Source of the DNA: Gammaproteobacteria bacterium
GTDB lineage: Bacteria > Pseudomonadota > Gammaproteobacteria > SZUA-152
Length of the DNA: 45,720 nucleotides
Assembly (NCBI GenBank): GCA_011051755.1
Contig: DRKN01000057.1
Span: 1-45,720, forward strand
Direction: 5' to 3'
Part shown: positions 9,490-20,545 of the stretch, in pieces
Layout of the letters: each line of letters begins with the position of its first letter
How positions within the stretch are numbered: the first letter of the stretch is position 1
Position numbers and translations under genes: made by a program
Notes under the pieces: generated by a model
The model's input: the letters and a program-made list of their open reading frames with translations, nothing else
The model's database searches: none
What the model was told of the DNA's origin: nothing

Positions 9490-10689
9490 TTACAGGCCGA
9501 TCTCGTGTGCGCGTGAGGTAAAGAAGATCCCGCTGGGCTTGTCCGCCGGCAGTGTCGTGACCTGGCGGAGTGTTTCCGTGTCATAGACCACGATGAGGTC
9601 ATCGTCGCGAACCGAAATCCATATCTGCTCACCGCGGGGAGTGAATTCCATGTGCAGCACCGCCGGGCCCGGTTTTAGTGTTTTGACAATGCGCTGGGTC
9701 GGTACATCGATCACCTGCACGGTATCGTTGTCGGGGAAGGCGAAATTGACCCAGATCTGGCGGCTGTCAGGGCGGGCCATGACAAATACCGGTTGTCCGT
9801 GCACGGCGATGCGGCCAACCTCCTGCCAGTTTTTTTGCTCGATCACCAATACCTCATGACGGCCGACGGCGGGCACGAACAATAAATCCCCCGCCGCTGC
9901 CCAACCTTCCAGGTGTGGCATTTTGTAGACCGGCAAGGCCTGCTCGCCACGCCCATAGCCCCCCAAAATACGTTTCACGCCGGCGTCCAGATTCCATAAA
10001 TCCAGCAGGGCAAGGCCGTCTTCGCCGAACAGGCCGGCAATGTAGTAGCGGCCATCCGGCGTAATGAGACCGTCATAGGGAAATTTGCCGATGTCTCTGA
10101 ATTTGCGGATTTGTGGGTTTTGGGGGTCGTGCATGCCGACCACCCAGGTCTCACCCGCATCCCACAGGCTGAAGACGAAACGTTGGCCGGGGGCATCCAC
10201 CAGCCCTACCACCTTGGAGCGTTCGCCGTCGTGGCCGTAGACGGCGGGGATGTCGGCGAGCATCGTCAGGGTTTCCGCGTCGAATATCTTTACGCCACCG
10301 GGCTTGTAATTGCTGACGGCGATCAGGCGGCCATCCTGGGAGATGGCGCCGCCGATGCTGTTGCCGCCTTGCACCACACGTTTGACCAGTCGGCCGCGCA
10401 GGATATCCACCTTGGACAGGCCGCCGTCACGGCCGAAGACATAGGCATAGCGCTCATCGCGGGAAAAAACCGCTGAGGCGTGGGATAGATTGCCCAGTCC
10501 CTCCACGCGCGCGAGTATGCTGTGATGGGTGGTTTCCACCACCAGGGCGTTGCCAGCGGCGCGTTCGATGATGATGCCCATATCCCCTGTGCCACGCAGG
10601 GTGGCGACGTCTAACTGGGAACAGCCGGCTATCAGCAGCGATGCCAGTATCAGGCCCGGGGTGAAGCGGAAACGTTCCTTATTGGCCAT
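9490..10689 (-). CDS. nirF: Heme d1 biosynthesis protein NirF
   Basis: Lipoprotein-like signal (LIAGCSQ), d1-type propeller with no heme c motif; between nirC and nirD. Confidence 0.87.
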   Translation of the reverse strand: MANKERFRFTPGLILASLLIAGCSQLDVATLRGTGDMGIIIERAAGNALVVETTHHSILARVEGLGNLSHASAVFSRDERYAYVFGRDGGLSKVDILRGRLVKRVVQGGNSIGGAISQDGRLIAVSNYKPGGVKIFDAETLTMLADIPAVYGHDGERSKVVGLVDAPGQRFVFSLWDAGETWVVGMHDPQNPQIRKFRDIGKFPYDGLITPDGRYYIAGLFGEDGLALLDLWNLDAGVKRILGGYGRGEQALPVYKMPHLEGWAAAGDLLFVPAVGRHEVLVIEQKNWQEVGRIAVHGQPVFVMARPDSRQIWVNFAFPDNDTVQVIDVPTQRIVKTLKPGPAVLHMEFTPRGEQIWISVRDDDLIVVYDTETLRQVTTLPADKPSGIFFTSRAHEIGL

Positions 10690-11038
10690 GAGGTATTCCT
10701 TGCAGCATGCGTTTCACCAACCATGTGACCTCGTCTTCGTTGAGGATGGGGCGCCAGGGAGGCATGGCCGTGTTGGGGATGCCGTCGAGTATGACATCGC
10801 GCAACCATTCAGGGGGCTTGCCGGACAGCTCGGCGGGCAATAGCGGCGGACCCAAGCCCCCCGCCAGCGTCAATCCATGACAGGAACCGCAATCCTGTTT
10901 GAGCAGGTGAATCAGCTCGCCCTGACGGCTGGGGGAAATCCCTTTTTCCTGGGCATGCAGTGGCGTGGGAGACAATGCCAGCAATAGTGCCAGCAACAGT
11001 GCCAGGAAAAGCGTGACGACAAAAAAAACAGCCTGCAT
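10679..11038 (-). CDS. nirC: Small c-type cytochrome NirC
   Basis: MQAVFFVVTLFLALLLALLLALSPTPLHA signal, CGSCH site, downstream Met region (NTAMPPW). Confidence 0.82.
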   Translation of the reverse strand: MQAVFFVVTLFLALLLALLLALSPTPLHAQEKGISPSRQGELIHLLKQDCGSCHGLTLAGGLGPPLLPAELSGKPPEWLRDVILDGIPNTAMPPWRPILNEDEVTWLVKRMLQGIPHGQ

Positions 11039-11048
11039 GGAAATCCTT

Positions 11049-11858
11049 TTATGATCCCGCACTGGCGCAGAGACTGCCTGCACCTCGGGTGAGTGAAAAA
11101 TTCGATCTGTCTGCTGCCAGACAACTCAATGCTTCGGCAAGAGTGACGACACGTCCAATAACTATCAGTGAGGGTGGTCGGAAGTCAAGTTCATGCGCCC
11201 GTTGTGTGATATCCGCCAGGGTGGTGATGCAGCGGCGCTGTTTGGGTTGGGTGCCATTTTCGATAATGGCTGCGGGTGTCGTTGCGGACAGGCCGGCAGC
11301 CATGAGTTTTTGGCTGATCTCGGACAGGTGTCCGAGTCCCATGTAGACCACCAGGGTGGTGTCGGGATCGGCCAGGCTGGCCCAGTTCAGGTCGAGTGGC
11401 TGATTGGCCTGACAGTGGCCGGTAACGATGCGTACCCCGGAGGACAGGCCGCGATGTGTAAGGGGGATGCCGGCGTAGGCACTGCAACCTGCGGCCGAAG
11501 TAATGCCGGGAATGATCTCAAAAGAAAAACCATGTTCATGTAAGTATTTTGCCTCTTCGCTGCCGCGGCCGAAAATGAAGGGGTCTCCGCCTTTCAGTCT
11601 TACGACCTGGCGTCCTTTGCGGGCCAGATTCACCAACAGGCGGTTAATCTCATCCTGGGTCATGTGGTGGCGCCCTGCGGCCTTACCGACATAGATGCGC
11701 TTGGCGCCAGTGGGGAGAAGTTCAAGAATGGCCGGGGAGACCAAACGATCATAGACGATAACATCCGCTTGGCGAAGAATCCGCTGTGCCTTGACCGTCA
11801 ATAACTCGGGATCGCCAGGGCCGGCTCCCACCAAGTAGACATCAGGTATTTTGTTCAT
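11049..11858 (-). CDS. nirE: Uroporphyrinogen-III C-methyltransferase (SUMT; NirE/CobA)
   Basis: VYLVGAGPGDPELLTVKAQRILRQADVIVYDRLV, VRLKGGDPFIFGRGSEE, GITSAAGCSAYAGIPLTHR. Confidence 0.93.
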   Translation of the reverse strand: MNKIPDVYLVGAGPGDPELLTVKAQRILRQADVIVYDRLVSPAILELLPTGAKRIYVGKAAGRHHMTQDEINRLLVNLARKGRQVVRLKGGDPFIFGRGSEEAKYLHEHGFSFEIIPGITSAAGCSAYAGIPLTHRGLSSGVRIVTGHCQANQPLDLNWASLADPDTTLVVYMGLGHLSEISQKLMAAGLSATTPAAIIENGTQPKQRRCITTLADITQRAHELDFRPPSLIVIGRVVTLAEALSCLAADRSNFSLTRGAGSLCASAGS

Positions 11859-11949
11859 GCTTCACCCTACCTCTTATTTGAAGTTAACGAACAATGATAT
11901 TTTTCTCCAGCATTCCCTGCCTGGTTGTGTTTCAGGGAGTTAAAAAATT

Positions 11950-11989
11950 GATAAAAAAGGGGGGGTAATAAGGGTCTATTACCCCCCCC
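11950..11989 (-). terminator. Rho-independent terminator/attenuator between nirS and nirE
   Basis: GGGGGGGTAATA...TATTACCCCCCC stem; read on the minus strand it is followed by TTTTTTATCAATTTTTT. Confidence 0.8.
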
Positions 11990-12004
11990 TGAGCCTACAT
12001 CCGC

Positions 12005-13805
<1,801 letters not shown>

Positions 13806-13833
13806 GCGAATAAGACTTCGAACATTCGTGTAT

Positions 13834-15150
13834 TTACCCACTGTTTTCCTGGTGCGCCCTGACTTTTTTGTACATTCTCAATGCCGAGTAAATGTTTAAA
13901 AACAACAACAAGGATGAAAAAGCGAATAATATTGCCAGAGGATACAGAAACCATAGTGGTTTTAACGCGCTGCAGAGGAACAAAAGTAGTGATAATCCAT
14001 GCAGATAAAATTGCCGGAGAGCCCACCGTTCCAGGATGATTTCCTTCATGTTGGGCAATTTTATTCGCGCGTTGTTTTGGCCCTGCAAATGCAGCCAGAT
14101 GAGGAAAGGAACAATTTTGTACAACATGCCATTGACTACCGATACGACAAAACCGGCGATGAACAGGATGCCGAGCAAATAGCCGAATCGATGCCAGTTC
14201 GTCAATGCCGGCCACAGTTGCCCGGCCATCCAGAGGAGTGTGCATGCCAGAAGACTGTACATGGCAAGGTGCCAAAATCGTAATGTTACGTCCTTGATGT
14301 GTCGCCGCCGGTGTCTTTGCAGGTAAAGGGTGGTGCCGGCAAACAGGGCGAGGCCGACGGCGAGTGCCGAGGACAGGGCGCCCATCAGCAATGTCTGTGT
14401 CACGGGCCCGACAATGGGCAGCAGAGATATGCCGGCCCACGACACCAGTCCTGCCAGTATCAGTTTCGTCAGCCAGCGTTGCATCCATTGCGGATAACGG
14501 GGGGTCATTTGAAACATGGGCACAACCTCATAGGCAACGCCGATAACCAGAACACCCATCCAGCCGATGAGACCCCAGGCCAAATGGACATCGGTCCATG
14601 ACTTTGACAGGCCGGTGTCGAAAGACCCGATGTGTTCGGCAGCGAGCCTCAGACCAAGGGCAACGGCAACCACGAGTGAGCCGACCGCCAGCCACATACC
14701 ACTGACGGTCGAATTGTGCGCCTTTGCCTGCGCCAGGGAAAAGATGTTGATGGCGATGAACAGCAAAAAGCCGGCGCCTAGAAAAAACACGGAAAGCTGT
14801 ATTGCCGGGTTATTGTTCAGCAACAGACCGCCGGCCAGAACCAGGGCTCCCAGGGTCAGCAGAATATGGATGAGGGTACTGACCAGAAGGGGACGTGGTA
14901 TGGGGGAGCCCGTCAGCACCGGCAGCATTTGTGATATGGCTCCCACCATCACCAGAGAGATATAACCCAGGGCGATGAGGTGTGTTGCCGCGAGTGTCGC
15001 TGGTGTCCAGCGACTCAACAGAGTGTCCGGCCCATAGCTTATGAAAATGATCGCCGTCAGAATACCGAACAATGGCGCGGTGAGAAAAAAGCGCAAGGGC
15101 ACGGAAAGTGGTGGGGCTTGGGCCAGGGAGAGTCCGGATCGTATTGTCAT
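13834..15150 (-). CDS. Polytopic membrane protein resembling heme-copper subunit I/NnrS-like proteins; unknown function
   Basis: About 12 predicted TM segments with intramembrane His (ATHLIALGYISLVMVGAISQMLPVL, VHLAWGLIGWMGVLVIGVAYEVVPMF, WHRFGYLLGILFIAGFVVSVVNGMLYKIVPFLIWLHL). ATG at 15150 (MTIRSG). Confidence 0.6.
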   Translation of the reverse strand: MTIRSGLSLAQAPPLSVPLRFFLTAPLFGILTAIIFISYGPDTLLSRWTPATLAATHLIALGYISLVMVGAISQMLPVLTGSPIPRPLLVSTLIHILLTLGALVLAGGLLLNNNPAIQLSVFFLGAGFLLFIAINIFSLAQAKAHNSTVSGMWLAVGSLVVAVALGLRLAAEHIGSFDTGLSKSWTDVHLAWGLIGWMGVLVIGVAYEVVPMFQMTPRYPQWMQRWLTKLILAGLVSWAGISLLPIVGPVTQTLLMGALSSALAVGLALFAGTTLYLQRHRRRHIKDVTLRFWHLAMYSLLACTLLWMAGQLWPALTNWHRFGYLLGILFIAGFVVSVVNGMLYKIVPFLIWLHLQGQNNARIKLPNMKEIILERWALRQFYLHGLSLLLFLCSALKPLWFLYPLAILFAFSSLLLFLNIYSALRMYKKVRAHQENSG

Positions 15151-15751
15151 CTTGGTTGTATTGTTGTTAGAGGGTTGTTGTCCATAGCTGACTGTAAGAT
15201 GTGTTCTCCTGACTTTTTTAACACAAATTGTGTGAGTTTTATTATTTCCCCGACAAAAAACAAAGGCTTGTTGTCGTCTGTTTTTACCGATACGTTCTTG
15301 TCTCGATACAGGCGGCCTAAAAGCGTTTAAAAAAAGCGCGGATGCTTGGAAGTCTTGGCGATTTTTTACCACATATCAGTTCCCCCGGAGTTGATCAGGG
15401 GTTATTGCGGTGAATAATGACGGAGATCCCGTGAAGCAGGCTGGACAAGTATGGCCAAAAAAGGGAGCCGTTAGCGGCCAGATTTGCTGCCTTGCAATCC
15501 TCTCCTTGATCGCAAAAGTGCCAGCCATGTAGTCTGTGGTGAGATCAGGAGGCCGTAGAAGCTATGTTGCCCGACTAAAAACCCCTGGATAGCGACTCAC
15601 CCGGCCTACCCTCTTTTTCGTCAAATAGAGGGACTATTCTCTTCAAGTGATAAGCTTATTTAGTTCGCTATCAATTATATGCGGCGAAAACGATTAAGCC
15701 CGGTCGTTTTCCAGGATCCATCATACCATTGGCAGGTCATTGGACTGCGTG

Positions 15752-16015
15752 TCATTTCATTGCGAGATCAACGACTTTCTTCGCGATATTGTCATCTTTT
15801 CGCCAAACAAATATTTCAAAGAGGGTTTGTTTTCCTTCACGGATGCAATGTTTATATCCATATTCGTCCAGGAGTGTATACAGAGGAAACGGTTCCCGAT
15901 TATGCAATATGCGCAGATAGTGTCCGGGTGTCAGTATTTCAACGGCCTCCAGAATTTTCTCCATGGGGCCCGGAGGGTCGAGTTCGCTGACATTCAGTAC
16001 TCGTTCTTGTTCCAT
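15752..16015 (-). CDS. DUF2249 domain protein
   Basis: NVSELDPPGPMEKILEAVEILTPGHYLRILHNREPFPLYTLLDEYGY; overlaps the end of the hemerythrin gene. Confidence 0.8.
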   Translation of the reverse strand: MEQERVLNVSELDPPGPMEKILEAVEILTPGHYLRILHNREPFPLYTLLDEYGYKHCIREGKQTLFEIFVWRKDDNIAKKVVDLAMK

Positions 16016-16470
16016 TTGGCGATACCCCTTTTTTCTTTATGTTCGTGAATGTGCGCCAGTATTTTCTCCTGGTCACCGGCCAGTATATTATCCGCCATGG
16101 GGTAGAGGATGTTTTCTTCCTTGGTATTATGTTGTCGCATCATGACCATCAGGGTTTCAGATGAACCGAGGAAATGATCAGCATCCTGTTTTTTGATATC
16201 ACTCTGCATGTCTTGCATGAGTTGTCGCATATCATCGTGCTCCAGGCGCATTACCTGCGTGGGGCCTGCTGCATTTGCGGAGTGTTCATTGAGTGCAGGA
16301 AACAGAATACTCTCTTCTTTGAGGAAGTGTTCATTCATTTCGTCAATGAACCTTGTTAAGATCTCCTTTGCTTGCCACCATTCATGTCGCTGAACATGTT
16401 CCTCACTGCGAAAAAAAAGCTCGTCACAACGCACATGATCCGATGAAAAGGTGTCGCTGATTTTTTCCAT
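15994..16470 (-). CDS. Hemerythrin HHE-domain protein
   Basis: DHVRCDELFF, MNEHFLKEESILFPAL, RLEHDDMRQLM, MRQHNTKEENILYPMADN metal-ligand pattern. Confidence 0.85.
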   Translation of the reverse strand: MEKISDTFSSDHVRCDELFFRSEEHVQRHEWWQAKEILTRFIDEMNEHFLKEESILFPALNEHSANAAGPTQVMRLEHDDMRQLMQDMQSDIKKQDADHFLGSSETLMVMMRQHNTKEENILYPMADNILAGDQEKILAHIHEHKEKRGIAKWNKNEY

Positions 16471-16534
16471 GCTGTCCTCTTCATCTCCTTGAGAAGGTGT
16501 GTCCCTTTGTATAATCCATTCACCAAATCGTACA

Positions 16535-16548
16535 TTGATCTATATCAA
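16535..16548. promoter_or_regulatory. Perfect FNR/DNR box TTGATCTATATCAA
   Basis: Exact TTGAT-N4-ATCAA, ~65 bp upstream of the hemerythrin gene. Confidence 0.85.
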
Positions 16549-16723
16549 TATGCTGATACATTATACAAGTTCGGGTTCTCTTGCCAGGAAAATGGCGGGA
16601 GATCTTGTTTCTATAGGTGTATCTATGCTATCAATCCGGGGGCGGTTATCTCATCTGCAAACGGGGTTCAGTTGCAGGGTAATTTCCCTATGAAAAATTG
16701 TTATCGAGGAAAATGGTCATCTG

Positions 16724-17116
16724 ATGAATGAAAATAAGATTATTTTGACGGTGGTGGCGGTAGCGACCGTGTTGATGTTCCTGTTTCTGCCGACATTCAC
16801 TTTTCATGAGGAAGGCTTGAGGGGGGAGTACCATTTCATTTTAAACATTCCTGCGGATCACCAGATCAATGGCCCCCTGATATTGGTTGAATGGCTGGGC
16901 ATCGTCCTGTTTGCCGCCGTTGCCTGGACATTGGTAGGCTCGCGTAACAATAAGCGCAAGAAAGCCGAGAAAGAAAATGAGGAAAGCAATGAGAAAAACA
17001 ACAGGGACGAAAATGTACAGGGTACTACAGCGGTAGAATCAGTGAAAAACAACACTGAAGGCTCTGGTTCTGAGTCGTCGGGTGCGGATTCCGGTTGGGA
17101 TCAGGCGCAGAAATAA
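16724..17116 (+). CDS. Small membrane protein, unknown function
   Basis: Two TM segments, charged low-complexity C-terminus; ATG with plausible upstream region. Confidence 0.55.
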   Translation: MNENKIILTVVAVATVLMFLFLPTFTFHEEGLRGEYHFILNIPADHQINGPLILVEWLGIVLFAAVAWTLVGSRNNKRKKAEKENEESNEKNNRDENVQGTTAVESVKNNTEGSGSESSGADSGWDQAQK

Positions 17117-17278
17117 GCCGGAAATTTTTCAGTTGCCAAATCGCTCGAAACGAAGTTAACTATGGCCTGTTGGTGGCGTCAACTTGAAGAAACAGAGGTG
17201 TTATATACTGTCGATGATCGATCTACATCATGGCGTAGCGTGAAACATGACTTATTTTTTGTTTGAGGCAAGGTAATA

Positions 17279-18337
17279 GTGACAACGATGAATACATCCC
17301 AAGAAATAATGGCGACCCGCAATGGTGAAAAACAGATAGCATACTGGCTTCTTGCGGTATGCGCGGCGATTTTTTTCATGATCGTTCTGGGGGGGGTTAC
17401 ACGCCTGACGCACTCTGGTCTTTCCATGGTCGAGTGGGAGCCCATCATGGGGATTGTTCCCCCGCTAAATCAGGCTGAGTGGGAGGCGACATTCGAAAAA
17501 TACAAGCAGTTTCCCGAATACCAGTTAAATCTGGATATGGATCTTGACGGCTTCAAGTCCATCTTTTTTCTGGAATATGTACACCGCGTATGGGGGCGGA
17601 TGATCGGTCTGCTGTTTCTACTTCCATTTTTGTACTTTCTTGTCAAGGGATATATCAAAAAGCCCATGATGCCCAAGATGGTGATCATGTTCGTACTGGG
17701 TGGGCTGCAGGGAGTCATGGGTTGGTATATGGTAAAAAGTGGGCTAGTCAACGACCCACAAGTCAGTCAGTACCGGCTGACCGTACACTTGACGGCGGCC
17801 TTCGTCATTTATGCCTATATTTTCTGGACGGCAATGAATCTCTTGTTTACCAGGCCCAAGCCGCATGTCATCGATGCCAGGCCGTTACAGCGTTTTGCAT
17901 GGTGGGTGACGGGTTTGTTGAGTGTGACCATTATCTCCGGTGGGTTCGTGGCGGGCCTCAAGGCCGGTCTGGCTTACAATACCTTTCCGCTGATGGATGG
18001 TCATTTTATTCCCCATAACATGTTCGCCCTTGAGCCCTGGTACCGGAATTTCTTTGATAATATTGCTGCGGTGCAATTCGATCATCGCCTGCTGGCGGAA
18101 ATTTCATTGCTCCTTGTTGCCGCCCTGTGGTTTGTGTCGCGGCGTTATCATCTGACCGCTCGTGCCCGCACGGCGTTTCACCTGCTGCTAGCCATGACGG
18201 GGGTGCAGGTCATACTGGGCGTGGCGACATTGTTGCTTGTGGTGCCTACGTGGCTGGGCGCCACCCATCAGGGCGGTGCCGTGGTTCTGTTCACCCTTGC
18301 GCTAAATGTCAATCATGCACTCTTGACCGACAGATAG
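17279..18337 (+). CDS. ctaA: Heme A synthase COX15/CtaA family
   Basis: GGVTRLTHSGLSMVEWEPIMGIVPPLNQAEWEATFEKYKQFPEY, EYVHRVWGRMIG, FDHRLLAEI, GATHQGGAVVLFTLAL. Start codon uncertain (GTG or ATG 17288). Confidence 0.9.
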   Translation: MTTMNTSQEIMATRNGEKQIAYWLLAVCAAIFFMIVLGGVTRLTHSGLSMVEWEPIMGIVPPLNQAEWEATFEKYKQFPEYQLNLDMDLDGFKSIFFLEYVHRVWGRMIGLLFLLPFLYFLVKGYIKKPMMPKMVIMFVLGGLQGVMGWYMVKSGLVNDPQVSQYRLTVHLTAAFVIYAYIFWTAMNLLFTRPKPHVIDARPLQRFAWWVTGLLSVTIISGGFVAGLKAGLAYNTFPLMDGHFIPHNMFALEPWYRNFFDNIAAVQFDHRLLAEISLLLVAALWFVSRRYHLTARARTAFHLLLAMTGVQVILGVATLLLVVPTWLGATHQGGAVVLFTLALNVNHALLTDR

Positions 18338-18449
18338 AATGACCGACAGATAGAGGATTACCCGGCTTTACGCGATACAAAACGGCAATGTGCTGTGCGT
18401 TGCGTGCATATTTTTTAGGCGCTGGCGGATCGACCGCCGCCGGGAGGCT

Positions 18450-18803
18450 CTATTGGGGCGGGGGGTTGATGGTGGACATCATGATAAATGCCAGACCGAA
18501 GAGGATAATGAAAAAGAGAAAATGCCGGTAGGGTATCGGTTTTCCATAGGCGATCTCAAAACGATTAAGCGCCCAATCGGCGAAAAAATAGGCGGCGACT
18601 GCGCCCAGTGTATAGAGAATGGCAAATTCCAAGGTTGTCAGTCTCCTGTTTGTTATCGTGTTGTGCGGCCAGGGATCGTCAGATACGCTCTGCAAGGAAC
18701 GAGCAGGTTCCTGAACCGATGGCGTCAGTTTGTCTGCCAGCACTCGCGCTAACAGATTTTGCAGGCATAGGCGCAACCCAAGCATGCCAGCCCCGGGCCG
18801 CAC
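18450..18803 (-). CDS. Small hypothetical membrane protein
   Basis: Two TM segments in the C-terminal half; start uncertain. Confidence 0.4.
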   Translation of the reverse strand: MRPGAGMLGLRLCLQNLLARVLADKLTPSVQEPARSLQSVSDDPWPHNTITNRRLTTLEFAILYTLGAVAAYFFADWALNRFEIAYGKPIPYRHFLFFIILFGLAFIMMSTINPPPQ

Positions 18804-18837
18804 CCATACTTTATATATACTTTATACATATTTTGCT

Positions 18838-19212
18838 TTATTGCAATCCATTCATAAAGTCCATCATCTCGTCAAGTTTCTCACCTTTCAGCTTCATGGA
18901 GGGCATGGTGGTTTTTGCCTTGGGGTCTCCGGTCAATTCCTTGATTGCCTTTTTACCGTCGCCGAGCCACAGACGCATGTTTGCATCATCCCATATCCAG
19001 TCGGCGTTTTTCAGGCTCTTGCTGTACTTGCTGAAGCTGGTTGAACCGGCTTTATTCCCCATGAGATTTTTCAGGCCGGGGCCGACCTTGTTCGCTGTAC
19101 CAAAATCATGACATGCCTTGCACTTGGCCTCAATGCCAGCGCTGACGTTCATGCTTAGAAAGGCGCTGGCGGTAATGATGGTGGCGGCCGCTGTTTTGAT
19201 CATCGTATTCAT
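18838..19212 (-). CDS. Class I monoheme cytochrome c
   Basis: Signal peptide, CKACHDFG, KVGPGLKNLMGNKAG, TTMPSM axial Met. Confidence 0.9.
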   Translation of the reverse strand: MNTMIKTAAATIITASAFLSMNVSAGIEAKCKACHDFGTANKVGPGLKNLMGNKAGSTSFSKYSKSLKNADWIWDDANMRLWLGDGKKAIKELTGDPKAKTTMPSMKLKGEKLDEMMDFMNGLQ

Positions 19213-19278
19213 AAAACTCCTCCTGTCGGATTATGGGTGCCCAGTTGCAGGATTATCGCGAGTAAAGAGTTTGTCACC

Positions 19279-19292
19279 TTGATATACGTCAA
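19279..19292. promoter_or_regulatory. FNR/DNR-like box TTGATATACGTCAA
   Basis: One mismatch to TTGAT-N4-ATCAA, ~70 bp upstream of the cytochrome c gene. Confidence 0.65.
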
Positions 19293-19711
19293 GCTACGGT
19301 TACATTTTGTTTGCAAAATTGCAAGATAACATGTCTAAACAGGGGCTGGTTTACCCTCCCCGATCCCAGTTTATATCCCCCCTTTTTTTGTTGTCTGGCG
19401 ATGTCTGATCACTAAATATCATTATACATAGGCAGTTTCGCCTGTCTGCTCCTTGGCGCTGTAACGGGGGCAGGGGTCAACCCTATGCGGGAAACATTGG
19501 AAAATGTCTTGCTAACCCATAGATGGTGCTTTGAATCCGAAATTCTCAACTTTTGTGCTGTAAACCGACCCGTGATGGCTTTGTTAGCTGTCATTTGTCC
19601 CTGGTGCCGTCGTGTATGAATCCCCGTTCGTTTTTCCTGAGCAAGTCAGATGGTCTTTGCTGGAATGCAGGCATCGCCGGATGTGTGTGCCGGGCCTGCA
19701 TCTGAGGGTTC

Positions 19712-19725
19712 TTGATATAAATCAA
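19712..19725. promoter_or_regulatory. Perfect FNR/DNR box TTGATATAAATCAA
   Basis: Exact TTGAT-N4-ATCAA, ~62 bp upstream of the ba3-like operon. Confidence 0.85.
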
Positions 19726-19786
19726 GGAGTGGATTAGTAGGTTTAGTAGGATCGCAACGATGGTGGACAATCAGGAGGAGATAACG

Positions 19787-19951
19787 ATGCCAGATACCGA
19801 GAAAGCCAACGAAGAACCAGAACGCATCTCGCCAATGCAATCGGTTTTGGATAATCCCTTTTTGCTGCTTTTTATCGGCGTGGTTGTACCAACGGTTTTT
19901 TATCTCATATGGGGCATTATGGAACTGCTTTCCATCCCGGTAGCCCAATAA
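19787..19951 (+). CDS. Small single-TM subunit (IIa-like) of a ba3-type heme-copper enzyme
   Basis: ATG 19787 after AGGAGGAG; one TM (NPFLLLFIGVVVPTVFYLIWGIMELL) immediately upstream of subunit II. Confidence 0.7.
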   Translation: MPDTEKANEEPERISPMQSVLDNPFLLLFIGVVVPTVFYLIWGIMELLSIPVAQ

Positions 19952-19982
19952 ACCAATAATGATTTAATGAGGGAGGAAGACT

Positions 19983-20531
19983 ATGTCTACCCATAACACC
20001 CTGACCCCTCCACCGAACGACTGGTGGCGACATCCTATCGGGCGAGATGAGGTTCTATGGATCAGTATTGCCGCTGCTTGGTGTGTGATCATGACGTTTA
20101 TGATGGTCTACTGGTATTTTGCCGGCAATCAGAATCAGGCGGGAGAGGCCTACCGCATCAGCCCGGAGGCCTTTGCGGCGAAGGCCGATGAAATGGTGGA
20201 CAAATACACCATTCGGACGGAAACGGAGCTTGAGGTGCCGGTGGTGGCGGTGCCGCCGGGGGGCGACGTCTATATCGTCTCCAGCCAGTATCAGTGGAAC
20301 GTGATACCGGAATTGAAGCTGGGTGAGACGTACCGGTTCCATCTGTCGTCGGTGGATGTGAATCACGGCTTTTCATTGCAACCGATCAATGTGAATCTTC
20401 AGCTTGTCCCGGGTTACGACTACGTGTTGAATTTCACGCCAAATGCCGTCGGTGAATACAATATGGTCTGTAATGAATATTGTGGCCTTGCTCACCATGT
20501 GATGGTTGGCAGACTCTACGTTGTCGAATAG
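19983..20531 (+). CDS. Heme-copper oxidase subunit II with CuA site
   Basis: N-terminal TM; CuA motif VCNEYCGLAHHVM, DVNHGFSLQP. Confidence 0.9.
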   Translation: MSTHNTLTPPPNDWWRHPIGRDEVLWISIAAAWCVIMTFMMVYWYFAGNQNQAGEAYRISPEAFAAKADEMVDKYTIRTETELEVPVVAVPPGGDVYIVSSQYQWNVIPELKLGETYRFHLSSVDVNHGFSLQPINVNLQLVPGYDYVLNFTPNAVGEYNMVCNEYCGLAHHVMVGRLYVVE

Positions 20532-20545
20532 GGGAGGAGCAAATA

